A stretch of 64,000 nt of DNA from Candidatus Alistipes intestinigallinarum. Lineage in GTDB: Bacteria > Bacteroidota > Bacteroidia > Bacteroidales > Rikenellaceae. The position numbers and the translations under genes were made by a program. The notes under the pieces were generated by a model. It was not told the DNA's origin. It did not search any database and was given only the letters and a program-made list of their open reading frames with translations. Where the stretch lies: NCBI GenBank assembly GCA_019115745.1, contig DXDA01000036.1:1-64000 (forward strand), read 5' to 3'. This document shows, piece by piece, positions 35,910-46,300 of this stretch; position 1 is the stretch's first letter, and each line of letters starts with the position of its first letter.

Positions 35910-37682
35910 ATGATGTCGGATCGGATGAATACCTGTGTAATGCATACGGAATCCTGGTTGCAGCGGCTGCGGATCGTACTGCTGGTGTCGGTGGCGCTGT
36001 GCTGCGGCGCCTGCCGCTCCGGCGTGCGGATCGATTACATGCCGCAGTGCCCTCCGGCTTCGTCGGCCATCGTGAGTTTCGACCTGCAGGGCATTGACCA
36101 GCCGCATCTGCTGGCACTCGTCTCGCTGCAGGGGCTGGTCAACCGCCACGAACCGCAGTTGTACACCTACTCTTCGGGGTATTCGGATGGCCTGCTGAAG
36201 CTCTACAAACGCATCGGCGTGGTCACCTCCGAGGAGCGGTGCGACGATGTGATGGCCCTGCTGGACCGTTACCGGGAGCACTATCGGGGCGTCGTGATCT
36301 ACGATCCGGCGAAACGTTATACGATCAATCTGGCGTCGAACATCGCGGGTGTCGAGGATCGGGTGATCCTGGCCCCGTCGCTGCTGGAGTCGTTCCGGGA
36401 ACGGGTGGACTCGACGGTGGATGTGCTGGACCTGCGCGAATTGGATCTGCGTTCGGCCGGGGAGGCCTTCGACTGGTATCGGGAGAAGGTCTTCCCGCAC
36501 CAGAACCATCGGATGCTGGGTGTGGCCAAGGATGTCTACATGTACGATGTCTTCCGCGACTATCTGATCGCCTGCAAGATCCCGACCTTCTGGCTTCCGG
36601 GCGAAGGGGACGACGACTGGTCCGAGGAGGCGGTCGAGGATGTGATCTGGCTCTATGAACATACGCCGGCGAACATCCCGGTCTTCGGGTTCTGGCCCGG
36701 GCTCGATCAGGGCAAGGATGTCGGTTACAACGAATACTTCGGGACGAAACTGGCCGGAAACTACGGCAAGTTCACGATCGTATGCACGTGGGTGGGCAGC
36801 TACAGCTACCACAGCGGCGTGCAGATCAGCAGTGACGAGTTCCGCCAGACCCGGGTCCGTTCCAAGCGTTTCCGCGACTACGATCCGACGAAAAAGTACG
36901 TGGCGCTGGTGATGGTCGAGAGCGGCGATGCTCCGGGGTACTTCCAGTTTGACGGCTTCTTCCCGCGGCAGTGGGACGATTCGCTGCGGGGCAGCGTCCC
37001 GATCAGCTACGGCATCAGCATGTCGCTGCGCTGGTTGATGCCCGGGGTGATGCGCCACCTCTACGACACGGCCACCGAGAACGACTACTTCTTCTGTCCG
37101 ATCTCCGGGGCGGGATATTGCTATCCGCTGCTGGGATACTGCGACTCGGTTCCCGACCGGGAGGCGCACCTGGATGCGTATTTCGATCTGACGGCCCGCA
37201 ACATGGCGCAGCTCGACATGGATATGCTGGCGCTTTACACCCATCCGGACCGGGTGCCCTGGAGTGCGGCGGACAGTGCGCTGATCCGTCGTTATGTGGA
37301 GCCGTTGCCGCAGGTGCGTTCGATCATCTCGGGGATGCACCGCACGGGTTATGCGCCGTCGCAGGGAAACGGATTTCTGGCAAACGGAACAACGACCGTC
37401 CATCACGTGATGACACACTGGTCGTGGGAGGATTGGGACCTGTTCCGGAGCGGGACTGCGGCGGATATTCCGGCCGCCGAGTTTCTGGCACAGGAGATCC
37501 GAAACGGCTGCGAAGGGACGAATTTCGTGACGGCCATGTTCTACAGTTGGCATTACGGACCCCGCCGTCTGGCTCTGGTCCGGGAGATGCTCGAAAAGGA
37601 GGGGTATGTCTTTGTCACGATGAACGAATTCGACGATCTGTATCGGAAAAGCAAACAAGCAAATAACGAAAACAAGCTATGA
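35910..37682 (+). CDS. GxGYxYP-family lipoprotein, copy 2
   Basis: A 590-residue paralogue of the preceding gene, with lipoprotein signal ending LCCGAC. The motif reads GAGYCYPLLGYC near residue 400. The blocks SLQGLVNR, YTINLASNIAGVEDRVILA and YVALVMVESGDAPGYFQFDG are all present. Several ATG codons near the start are possible. The one at 35949 region (MHTESW) would shorten the N-terminal extension without affecting the signal. It overlaps the next copy by four bases, so translation is coupled. Confidence 0.85.
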   Translation: MMSDRMNTCVMHTESWLQRLRIVLLVSVALCCGACRSGVRIDYMPQCPPASSAIVSFDLQGIDQPHLLALVSLQGLVNRHEPQLYTYSSGYSDGLLKLYKRIGVVTSEERCDDVMALLDRYREHYRGVVIYDPAKRYTINLASNIAGVEDRVILAPSLLESFRERVDSTVDVLDLRELDLRSAGEAFDWYREKVFPHQNHRMLGVAKDVYMYDVFRDYLIACKIPTFWLPGEGDDDWSEEAVEDVIWLYEHTPANIPVFGFWPGLDQGKDVGYNEYFGTKLAGNYGKFTIVCTWVGSYSYHSGVQISSDEFRQTRVRSKRFRDYDPTKKYVALVMVESGDAPGYFQFDGFFPRQWDDSLRGSVPISYGISMSLRWLMPGVMRHLYDTATENDYFFCPISGAGYCYPLLGYCDSVPDREAHLDAYFDLTARNMAQLDMDMLALYTHPDRVPWSAADSALIRRYVEPLPQVRSIISGMHRTGYAPSQGNGFLANGTTTVHHVMTHWSWEDWDLFRSGTAADIPAAEFLAQEIRNGCEGTNFVTAMFYSWHYGPRRLALVREMLEKEGYVFVTMNEFDDLYRKSKQANNENKL

Positions 37683-39469
37683 AAAACGAACGATCGAATA
37701 AACGGATACTGCTGTTGATCGGCCTGTTGGCAGGCCTGCTGCCCGGTATGTTGCTGGGATCGGGCGGATGCGCGCAACAGGTTGCAGCCCAGATCGATAC
37801 TCTTGATATGGTTCCGCAGTCGCCGCCGGCCGCAACCGATGTGGTGAAGGTGGTCTTTACTCCGGGGATCTCCCAGGAGAAGGTGCTGGCAATCGTCTCG
37901 CTGCAGGGGCTGGTGAACCGCGTGAAACCGCAGATCTTCACCTACGCGCCGAATGCAAACTATCCCGACGGCACGCAGCGGCTCTACGAGCAGGACGGTT
38001 ACATCACCTCCGTACGTACGTGCGAGGATCTTTGGGAGCTGCTCCGGGAGTTCTCCGACTACTACGATGGCGTGGTTGTCTACGATCCGCAGAAGCGCTA
38101 TACGGTCAATCTGGCCTCGAACATCGCGGGGGCCGACAAGCGGGTGATTCTCTCCCCGGCGATGCTGGAGGAGTTCCGGCAGCGGGTCGATGCCGATGTC
38201 GATGTGGAGGACCTGCGGAGTTACGATTTTGCCAACGAACACGCGGCGTTCGAGTGGTACCGCGAGCATGTCTTCCCGCGTCAGAACCACCGGATGCTGG
38301 GCGTCGTGAAGGACTTCTACATGTACGACGTGGTTCGTGACTACCTGATCTCCAGCAACGCCCCGACCTTCTGGCTCTACGGCAAGAACGACGAGGGCGC
38401 CTATCCGGAGAATCTGGCCGATGTGGAGTGGCTGATGGAGAATACGCCTTCGGGCATTCCGGTTTTCGGGTCGTGGATCGGCATCGAGAACGGCCGGGAA
38501 GTCGGTTACAACGAGTATTACGGTACGCAGTTCGGCAGTTGGTACGGCAAATATTCGCTGGCCTGTACGTGGGTGGGCGGTTTCAGCTACCACAGCGGCG
38601 TGCAGATCGGTGATTACGAATTCAAACAGACCAAGGTCCGCGCGAAGCACATGCGCGATTATGATCCGACGAAAAAATACGTCGCCCTGGTCATGGTCGA
38701 CAGCGGGGATGCTCCGGCCTACTACGTCTACGACGGTCTTTTCGCCCGGCAATGGGATGATCCCTACCGGGGTCAGGTGCCGTTGAGCTACGGATTGGCG
38801 CTGTCGATGCGCCAGTTGATGCCCGGAGTGATGCGCCACCTCTACGACACGGCTACCGAGAACGACTACTTCTTCTGTGCCGTGGGCGGGTTGGGCTACT
38901 CGTATGCCCTGCTGGGGCTCTGCGACTCCACCCGGATGCCCGACCGGAACTACCACGACTACTTCCTGCGGACGGATGCCAACATGCGGGCGCTCGACAT
39001 GGACATGATGATGATCTACACCTACTCGGGCCTTCAGAAGTGGAGCTCGGCCGACAGCCTGAAGGTAACGCGCCACATTGCGACGATGCCGCATCTGAAG
39101 TCGCTCATCTCGGGGCTTCACCGGACCGGTTATGCCCCGTCGGAGGGGAACGGCTTTATCGGCGACCGCGGCGTGACGGTCCACCACGTGATGAACCACT
39201 GGTCGGACGAACACGACTGGGAGTTGTTCCGCAGCGGTTTGGCCGGGGACGGTCCCGCGGTGGACCATCTGGAGGCCGAACTGCGGGAGAATGCGAAGAC
39301 GGCCGACTTCATCACGACGATGTTCTACAGTTGGCATTACGGGCCGCGACGCCTGAAACAACTGGTCGACCGCATGGAGAAGGACGGTTTTGTCTTTGTG
39401 ACCCTGAACGAATTCGATCACCTCTACCGGCAGAGTTGTGCCGTGAAAGGTCAGCAAGCGCATGAATAG
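37679..39469 (+). CDS. GxGYxYP-family lipoprotein, copy 3, altered motif
   Basis: A 596-residue third paralogue, closer to copy 2 than to copy 1 over the motifs I compared. The signal peptide ends near GSGGC, which is a plausible lipobox. The name motif is changed to GLGYSYALLGLC (Ala for Pro, near residue 403). SLQGLVNR, YTVNLASNIAGADKRVILS and YVALVMVDSGDAPAYYVYDG are kept. It shares ATGA with copy 2. Its different loop suggests divided substrate preference among the three. Confidence 0.85.
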   Translation: MKNERSNKRILLLIGLLAGLLPGMLLGSGGCAQQVAAQIDTLDMVPQSPPAATDVVKVVFTPGISQEKVLAIVSLQGLVNRVKPQIFTYAPNANYPDGTQRLYEQDGYITSVRTCEDLWELLREFSDYYDGVVVYDPQKRYTVNLASNIAGADKRVILSPAMLEEFRQRVDADVDVEDLRSYDFANEHAAFEWYREHVFPRQNHRMLGVVKDFYMYDVVRDYLISSNAPTFWLYGKNDEGAYPENLADVEWLMENTPSGIPVFGSWIGIENGREVGYNEYYGTQFGSWYGKYSLACTWVGGFSYHSGVQIGDYEFKQTKVRAKHMRDYDPTKKYVALVMVDSGDAPAYYVYDGLFARQWDDPYRGQVPLSYGLALSMRQLMPGVMRHLYDTATENDYFFCAVGGLGYSYALLGLCDSTRMPDRNYHDYFLRTDANMRALDMDMMMIYTYSGLQKWSSADSLKVTRHIATMPHLKSLISGLHRTGYAPSEGNGFIGDRGVTVHHVMNHWSDEHDWELFRSGLAGDGPAVDHLEAELRENAKTADFITTMFYSWHYGPRRLKQLVDRMEKDGFVFVTLNEFDHLYRQSCAVKGQQAHE

Positions 39470-39497
39470 ATTCAATGAAACCCAAAATTATTAACCT

Positions 39498-40877
39498 ATG
39501 AAACGACATTTCTATTTGCCGCTCGTTGCGATTCTGCTGGCGGGAGCGGCGTGGTCATGCAGCGAACCGGAGAATTCTCCCGTAGAGAACGCGTTCGCTC
39601 CATTGACGGATATCGAGGTTCCGGACAATTTCTGGTTCGCACAGGGGCAGACCTTTTCGATCCAGGGCCGGGGCTTCAGCCAACTGGACTCCGTGGTGTT
39701 GAAGCCTGCCGTGGGCGGTTTCGACTATCGTCCGGTGAAGTGTTCGGCCGGGGCTTACAGTTATTCCGTGACTCTGCCGACGGACATCCCGGTCGGGGAG
39801 TATGAACTGATGCTGTATCGTTACGACGGCGAGAGTCACGACCTGGGTCCCATCACGATCCATTCGCAGATCGTGATCGAAGGGCTCGAAGGCGATGAGA
39901 AGACCTCGCTCGAAGGGGGCGTGGAGTTGTTGGCCTCCGAGCAGGGGACGTCGCAGTTCTGCCCGGGCGACTCGATCATGCTCATCGACAAGCAGACCTC
40001 CGAGGTCTTCAAGCTGGCGACGAGCATCGACGAACGCTCTCCGTGGAAGCTCTCCTACCAGGCTCCCGAAGAGTATCTGGGCGAGGCGAAGACCTATCTG
40101 ATGCGTGGGTCGACCGTGTCGTACCTGCAGGATCTGGAGACGCTGGACATCAAGGTCGGGGATTATTACGAAGGGGGTATCATCATCTGGTTCGACCCCT
40201 CCCAGGCCCTGAGCGGCATCTGCATGAACATCTTCAACGGTGCAACGACCGAGCGTACGTCGAGCAGCGACAACAAGCGCCTGCCGATGGGTACGGAGTA
40301 CAAGGCCGGGGATGCCAACGGCACGGAGAAGCCCGAGGCCTACGCCATCGGTATGGGCGACGAGAATACCGAGAAGTTCTACAAGTTCGAGACCAAGCGC
40401 GGGTATGATCCTGCGGCAATCCACCACCGCGACTACAACGGTACGAATCCGCTGCCGTCGGTCTCCTACATGGCCCTCAACTATTCGCTGAAGGGACTGG
40501 ACGGTGAGACGTACGACGACTGGTTCATTCCGTCGTTCGAGACCTTGCGACTGATGCTCTACAACCGCGATGAGCTGAACGAGATCTGCGATGAACTGGG
40601 TGGTGAACCGCTGCCGGGCAGCAAGTATGTCTACAAGACCGAGCCCTTCAAGGGGGAGAACTGCTGGGGGTACGGCGACGGTATGACCACCGTTTCGTCG
40701 AACGTGGACAGCGATCCGAATGCTTACTACAATGTTCGTGCGATTCGGTTTGCCCCGACGGCTGCCGAGGAGAACGGCGGGGAGTTCGTCGAGGCGGACC
40801 ACCTCACCTCGTACATGATCCAGGCTCCGGACTATGCCTTCCGCCTGGTGCGCAAATTTGGGTATGACAAAGACTAA
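39498..40877 (+). CDS. surface lipoprotein, one repeat pair plus Lcl/DUF1566-like domain
   Basis: A 459-residue lipoprotein (AAWSC). Residues about 35-125 and 126-215 are two beta-rich modules (type A: PDNFWFAQGQTFSIQGRGF; type B: CPGDSIMLIDKQTSEVFKLA). From about 218 the C-terminal domain begins KVGDYYEGGIIIWFDP and contains YDDWFIPSFETLRLMLY, which resembles the Lcl/DUF1566 domain. Its place behind SusD suggests a surface glycan-binding protein. Glycan binding is inferred from position, not from sequence. Confidence 0.7.
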   Translation: MKRHFYLPLVAILLAGAAWSCSEPENSPVENAFAPLTDIEVPDNFWFAQGQTFSIQGRGFSQLDSVVLKPAVGGFDYRPVKCSAGAYSYSVTLPTDIPVGEYELMLYRYDGESHDLGPITIHSQIVIEGLEGDEKTSLEGGVELLASEQGTSQFCPGDSIMLIDKQTSEVFKLATSIDERSPWKLSYQAPEEYLGEAKTYLMRGSTVSYLQDLETLDIKVGDYYEGGIIIWFDPSQALSGICMNIFNGATTERTSSSDNKRLPMGTEYKAGDANGTEKPEAYAIGMGDENTEKFYKFETKRGYDPAAIHHRDYNGTNPLPSVSYMALNYSLKGLDGETYDDWFIPSFETLRLMLYNRDELNEICDELGGEPLPGSKYVYKTEPFKGENCWGYGDGMTTVSSNVDSDPNAYYNVRAIRFAPTAAEENGGEFVEADHLTSYMIQAPDYAFRLVRKFGYDKD

Positions 40878-40889
40878 AAACTGCAGGAT

Positions 40890-43322
40890 ATGAAAAAGTT
40901 GTCAGGAATGGCCGGAGCGTTGGCTCTGTCGTTGTTCGCATTGGCGGGTTGCAAGGACGATCCTACCGACCTGTTGCCTCCGCACGTGCCCTTTGAGGTT
41001 ACGGACCTCACCAACGTGATGCTTCCGGAGGTCTCCATCGTTCCGGGAATGACCGTTGCCGTAAACGGCGTCGGGTTCGTCGAGACCGATACGGATCTGG
41101 TGCTGAAAGCCGCGCAGACCGGAGAACAGGTTGTTCCCGAGTCGGTTGCCGTCGACGAGAAGTTGACGAACGTACGATTTACGATCCCCGAGGCGTGCCC
41201 CGAGGCGGAGTATGCTGTCCTGCTGACCCGTGTGGACGGCCAACAGGTCGAACTGGGCCGTATCGAGGTTGGACATACGATCGCTATCCGGGAGCTTCTG
41301 GCCAGCGAGACCTATGACCGTGACAGTTGGATCACGATCCACGGCCAGGGTTTTTACGAAGGGGATGAAATCATCCTGAATGCCTACGATGAGTCGTATA
41401 CCTGCGCGACGACCGTCTCTTCGGCCAATGCGGATGGCGGGTCGGTCAAGTTCGAGAGCCCTTCGGGGCTGACGGGCCGGGTCGAGGCGCAGATCAAACG
41501 CGGTGTGGTGACCTCCGATCTGACGGAGTTCGTGATCGGGGAGCTGCTGCCCGAAATTTCGGAGGTGGTGGTTCCTGCGGTTTCGATCGCCCCGGGCATG
41601 ACGCTCGACGTTACGGCCGAGGGTATTGCCACCACGGACAAGGATTTGCTGCTGGTCCGGGAGGGTACGGAACTGCCGCTTGAGGAGATTGAGCTCTCCG
41701 AGACGGGCTTCCGCTTTACGATCCCGTCGACGGCGGAGTTCGGAACCTACAAGCTGTGCGTCGACCGGGTCGACAATACGCGGGTTGAACTGGCCGACAT
41801 CGAACTGGTCGACGAGATCGAGGTGTCGGACGTACATCTGGCGCTCGACGAGTGCCCGGTCAACGAACCGATCGTGGTCTACGGAACGGGATTCTATGCC
41901 GGAGACGTGATTCGCTTCGTCAGCAAGGAGGCCGGGATCGACGAGAAGGTCGAGACGGAGTCGGTTCTCTCTTCTGAGGAGGAGGTCCTGGGTGTGAAGT
42001 TGACCCCTCCCGCCGACTTTATCGGTGAGGCCGAGTTGCATGTCTGCCGCGGAACGGTGAGCAGCCTGCTCCTCTCCGTACAGGTGATGGATGCCATCGG
42101 CAACGTGGTCATTCCGTCGTTCTCGATCGTGCCGGGGCAGACCGTGACCATCGCCGCCACGAACGTCGATCCGGAGGATCTGTTCGAACTTCGCTCGGCT
42201 TCGGCGGAGCCGATTCGCCCGACGCGGGTTGCATCCGACAATGCCGGTTATACGATGACCCTTCCCGAAGATATTCCGGCGGGGATCTATACGCTGGTCT
42301 CGACCCGTACGGAGCAGGAACTGGGCGAACTGACCGTCAGCGATGCAATCGAGTTGGATGACCTGCGCTTCTCGGACGACATGTTTATCCAGGGCGCTTC
42401 GTACGAGGTTGAGGTGACGACCTCCTCCGCACCGCAGGCGAAGACCTTCGCTCCGGGCGACCGGATCCGCGTGGAGAACGAATCTTCGGACGTACTGCTC
42501 GAAGAGGAGATCGTGCTGGATGCCTCGAATGCCTCGTTCTCGTTCCAGACGCCGGCCGAACTGCAGGGCAAGGGGCGTGTGCTGCTGCTCCGCGGCGCAC
42601 TGAGTCTCGAACTGGGTACGATCGACCTGATCGAAGAGGTGAAGGTTGGCGACTATTTCAAGGGCGGTATCGTGGTATGGCTTGATCCGCAGAATCCGGC
42701 TCACGGTATCACCATGAACCTCTTCCACGGCAATGCTACGCAGCGCAATGCCGGTCTGCTGCACAACCGCCGTACGGCATTCGGTCATGAAAACCTCGAT
42801 CACGGTACGGACCGGGATGAGTTCATGGAGATCGGCATGGGGGATGTCTGCACGCAGATGATTCTCGATGCGGAGGAGGCTGCCGGCTACGATTCGACAC
42901 AGCCCGTACGGGAGGATCCTCCCACGGACGGAGAGGCGCTCTCTGCGGCCCGGATCTGCACCGACCTGGTGACGACGGACAAATATACGGGTGAAACCTA
43001 TGACGACTGGTTCCTGCCGACGGTCAAACTGCTCAACCATGTCTATACGATCCGTAAAGAGCTGAACGAGTGCTTCGACCGGGAGGGCGGCGAGTCGTTT
43101 GCCGGAACCGGCTATGTCTACCAGTACGGGCCGGAGGCCGGGCAGAACGGTTACGATTCCACGGACGGCAGCTCGAACTACATCTCCTCCAACCAGTCGA
43201 AACTCGATCCGGAGAACGGACTGAATCAGGCCCGTTTCCAGAGCTTCACCGATGCGGGGGCTTCCGGATGGTTCAACAAACTCGATCCGTACTATTACGT
43301 GCGTGCTGCGCGGAAGTTCTGA
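40890..43322 (+). CDS. surface lipoprotein, three repeat pairs plus Lcl/DUF1566-like domain
   Basis: An 810-residue relative of the preceding protein (lipobox LFALAGC). It has about six alternating modules of roughly 90 residues. Type A starts are PEVSIVPGMTVAVNGVGF, PAVSIAPGMTLDVTAEGI and PSFSIVPGQTVTIAATNV, each followed by a type B module (such as WITIHGQGFYEGDEIIL). The C-terminal domain (from about 584) has KVGDYFKGGIVVWLDP and YDDWFLPTVKLLNHVY. It would extend further from the cell surface than its neighbour. It is probably a glycan-binding protein of the locus and is not recognised as an enzyme. Confidence 0.7.
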   Translation: MKKLSGMAGALALSLFALAGCKDDPTDLLPPHVPFEVTDLTNVMLPEVSIVPGMTVAVNGVGFVETDTDLVLKAAQTGEQVVPESVAVDEKLTNVRFTIPEACPEAEYAVLLTRVDGQQVELGRIEVGHTIAIRELLASETYDRDSWITIHGQGFYEGDEIILNAYDESYTCATTVSSANADGGSVKFESPSGLTGRVEAQIKRGVVTSDLTEFVIGELLPEISEVVVPAVSIAPGMTLDVTAEGIATTDKDLLLVREGTELPLEEIELSETGFRFTIPSTAEFGTYKLCVDRVDNTRVELADIELVDEIEVSDVHLALDECPVNEPIVVYGTGFYAGDVIRFVSKEAGIDEKVETESVLSSEEEVLGVKLTPPADFIGEAELHVCRGTVSSLLLSVQVMDAIGNVVIPSFSIVPGQTVTIAATNVDPEDLFELRSASAEPIRPTRVASDNAGYTMTLPEDIPAGIYTLVSTRTEQELGELTVSDAIELDDLRFSDDMFIQGASYEVEVTTSSAPQAKTFAPGDRIRVENESSDVLLEEEIVLDASNASFSFQTPAELQGKGRVLLLRGALSLELGTIDLIEEVKVGDYFKGGIVVWLDPQNPAHGITMNLFHGNATQRNAGLLHNRRTAFGHENLDHGTDRDEFMEIGMGDVCTQMILDAEEAAGYDSTQPVREDPPTDGEALSAARICTDLVTTDKYTGETYDDWFLPTVKLLNHVYTIRKELNECFDREGGESFAGTGYVYQYGPEAGQNGYDSTDGSSNYISSNQSKLDPENGLNQARFQSFTDAGASGWFNKLDPYYYVRAARKF

Positions 43323-43364
43323 TCCGAAAAAGCTGATTGTCAAAACCGAAAAACTATATTTTAG

Positions 43365-46300
43365 ATGAACATGAAAAAGAACTGGATATTCGCCGCCCTG
43401 AGCGCAATGATGGTGGTGTCGGGCGGATATGCCCAGGAGAAGGGCGGCGAAGGTCTCGATCAGGAACCCAGCAAACCCAAGGCGAAGGTCGATCTGTTCG
43501 CCATTGCGAAGGAGCGGATGACCGCCAAGCGGGTTCTCAATACCTCCACGATCACCGACACTCCCCTTGCGGGAGGTCGGCGGGTCGTGTGGAGCATCGG
43601 CGCGAAGGATCGTTCGGCGTCCGATCTGGCTCTGGGCCCCGACGGTTTCCGGCAGTTTCTGGCCCGGGATTTCGGCTTCGAGGACCGCAACTTCATCGTC
43701 GGAGCCGACGATGCACGGGAGATGTTCCCCTACGTGTTGCCGGGACCCGTCGACACGTGGGGCGGAAGCTGGCCCACTTCGGGGTGGCATACGCACCAGT
43801 TGAATATCGATTTCGGGGTCGACCGGCTCCCGGAGTCGGGCGACTGGACCCTGGTGGTGAACCTGCTCGATTATGCCAAGGAGTTCCTGCCGCTGGTTAA
43901 GGTCAGCATCAACGAGCAGGATTATAAACTGCAGCTTTCGGCCGAGGGTTACGACGTCAAGACCCAGAAAAAACCGCTCTACGATCAGCCGCTGGTCGAT
44001 ACGCTGCCCATTTCGGGCGACCTGCGCCGCATTACGCCGCTCACGCTGGAGATTCCCATCGAGAAGGGGATGATCCGTCCGGGCGGGAACCGCGTGGTGA
44101 TCTACGTGCTCGAAGGCTCCTGGATCATGTTCGACAACGTGGAGATGCACGCTCCGGCCGAGGCTCGAATCTCCGTTCCCGGGCGGGCATTTGTCGGGAA
44201 GGTCGAGGCGGCGAACTACAGCCTCCGGGAGTCGGACGGGGTATTCCAGCCGCTGCTGGTTGCTGTCGAGCAGCTCTCCGGCACCCCGACGGTCGAGGTT
44301 CGTCTCGACGGTGAGCGGATCTTCCGGACCAAGGCCGAAACCGGAACCTATAACTTCGAAGCGCCGATGCCGGCCGTGGAGCGCCCGACGGAGAGCGAAT
44401 ACGAAATTCTGGTCGACGGGAAGTCCGTCCGCCGGGGCAGCGTGCTGCGTTCGGCACAGCCCGAGCAGACTCCGGCCGATTACGTCGACACGTGGATCGG
44501 AACGGCTCACTCCCGCTGGATGATCGCTCCGGGACCGTGGATGCCCTTCGGTATGGTCAAGATGGCTCCGGACAACCAGAATGGCGGCTGGCAGGCCGGT
44601 TATCAGCCGACGTTCGAGAATCTGGGTGCGATCAGCCATATCCACTGCTGGTCGATGGCCGGACTGGGCATGTTGCCCGTCAACGGACCGCTGCAGATCC
44701 ATGTGGGAGACCAGTGGGATCCGGACAGCGGCTACCGTTCGCGCATCGACAAGCGTTCGGAGAAGACTCCGCTCGGAGAGTACAGCGTACACCTGACCGA
44801 TTATGACATCGAACTGGAGGTGACGGGTACGACGCGCTGCGGTTTCCAGCGCTACACCTTCCCGAAGGATCGCGGCAACGGACGTGTGATGATCGACATG
44901 CGGGTTCAGGGCGAATTCGACTACCGGATCGAGAATTTCGAGATCCGCAAGCTCGACGACCATACGATCCAGGGCTTCAGCCACCAGTTCTCGCCGTCGA
45001 TCTACTACGGGGATTCGGACCAGGAGTATACGGTCTACTTTACGCTTGAATTCGACCGTCCGATCGTGAAATACGGCGGCTGGGTCGAAGATCGGATCCA
45101 GGAGGGCGGCGTGATCCGCGGTGACGATGTCCGGGAGGCGGGAGCCTTCGTGGAGTTCGACCTCGGGGAGTCTCAGGTCGTACAGGTCCGTTCGGGCATC
45201 TCGTACGTGGGGCTCGAAAATTCGCAGCTCAACCTGCAGACGGAGATTACGGAGCCCTTCGGGTGGGATTTCGACGCCGTGTGCGCCTACAACAAGGCCA
45301 CGTGGAACGACCTGATCGCCCGTACGCTCATCACCACCTCCGACCGCAACGAAAAGGTCAAGTTCTATACGAACGTCTACCGGTCGCTTTGCAGCCGGTC
45401 GATCTACAGCGACGTCAACGGCGAGTGGGTCTCCGCGGATTTCGTGACGCGGCGGCTGAAGGATTCCGACGACCGGATGCTGGGCGGTGACGCCTTCTGG
45501 AACTCGTTCTGGAACCTGAACCAGTATTGGAATCTGGTGACTCCCGAGTGGAGCAAGCGTTGGGTCAACTCCGAACTGGCGATGTACGATGCGCTGGGAT
45601 GGCTCTCGAAGGGTGCCGGCGGTATGAAGTACATCAACGTGATGGTGGCCGAGCACGAGATCCCGATGATGGTAGCCGCACACCAGATGGGCATCGGCCC
45701 CTTCGATACGGGCAAGATGACCGCGGCGTTCGATGTCATGGAGAACTGTGCGCCGCGCCGTCTGGCCGGCGGGTATGTCGGCAACCGCGATATGATTCCC
45801 TACCTCAAGTACAAATACGTTCCCTATGAGTTGGGAATCTTCTCCAACACGATGGAGTACAGCTTCGACAACTGGGTCGTGGGTCAGTTCGCCAAGTCGA
45901 TCGGCGACGAGAAGCGCTACGAACTCTACAACGACCGGGGATACTGGTGGCGGAATGCGATCAATCCCGCGAACGGTTACGCCCAGATGCGGGATACGCT
46001 GGGTCGGTTCGTGCCGGATTTCGATCCGTTTGCTTCGGGAGCGCACGTCGAGTATGTCGAGGGCAATGCCTGGCAGCTCACCTTCTTCGTGCCTCAGGAT
46101 GTTCCGGCATTGGTCGATGCCATCGGGCAGAAGGAGTTCGTGGATCGGCTGCAGTGGGGCTTCGAGGCCAGCGAGCCGTGGCGCTACAACGCTCCCAACG
46201 ACCAGTATTGGGACTATCCGGTGGTGCAGGGCAACCAGCAGTCGATGCACTTTGCCTACCTGTTCAACTGGGCCGGGAAGCCGTGGCTGACGCAGCGCTG

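Noticed and set aside
29547..37658. An 8.1-kb leftward open frame (2703 codons) opposite SusC, SusD and two GxGYxYP genes
   Set aside because: It is exactly antisense to well-supported genes, has a low-complexity Arg/His/Val-rich composition and no domain. It results from GC-rich codon use on the other strand.
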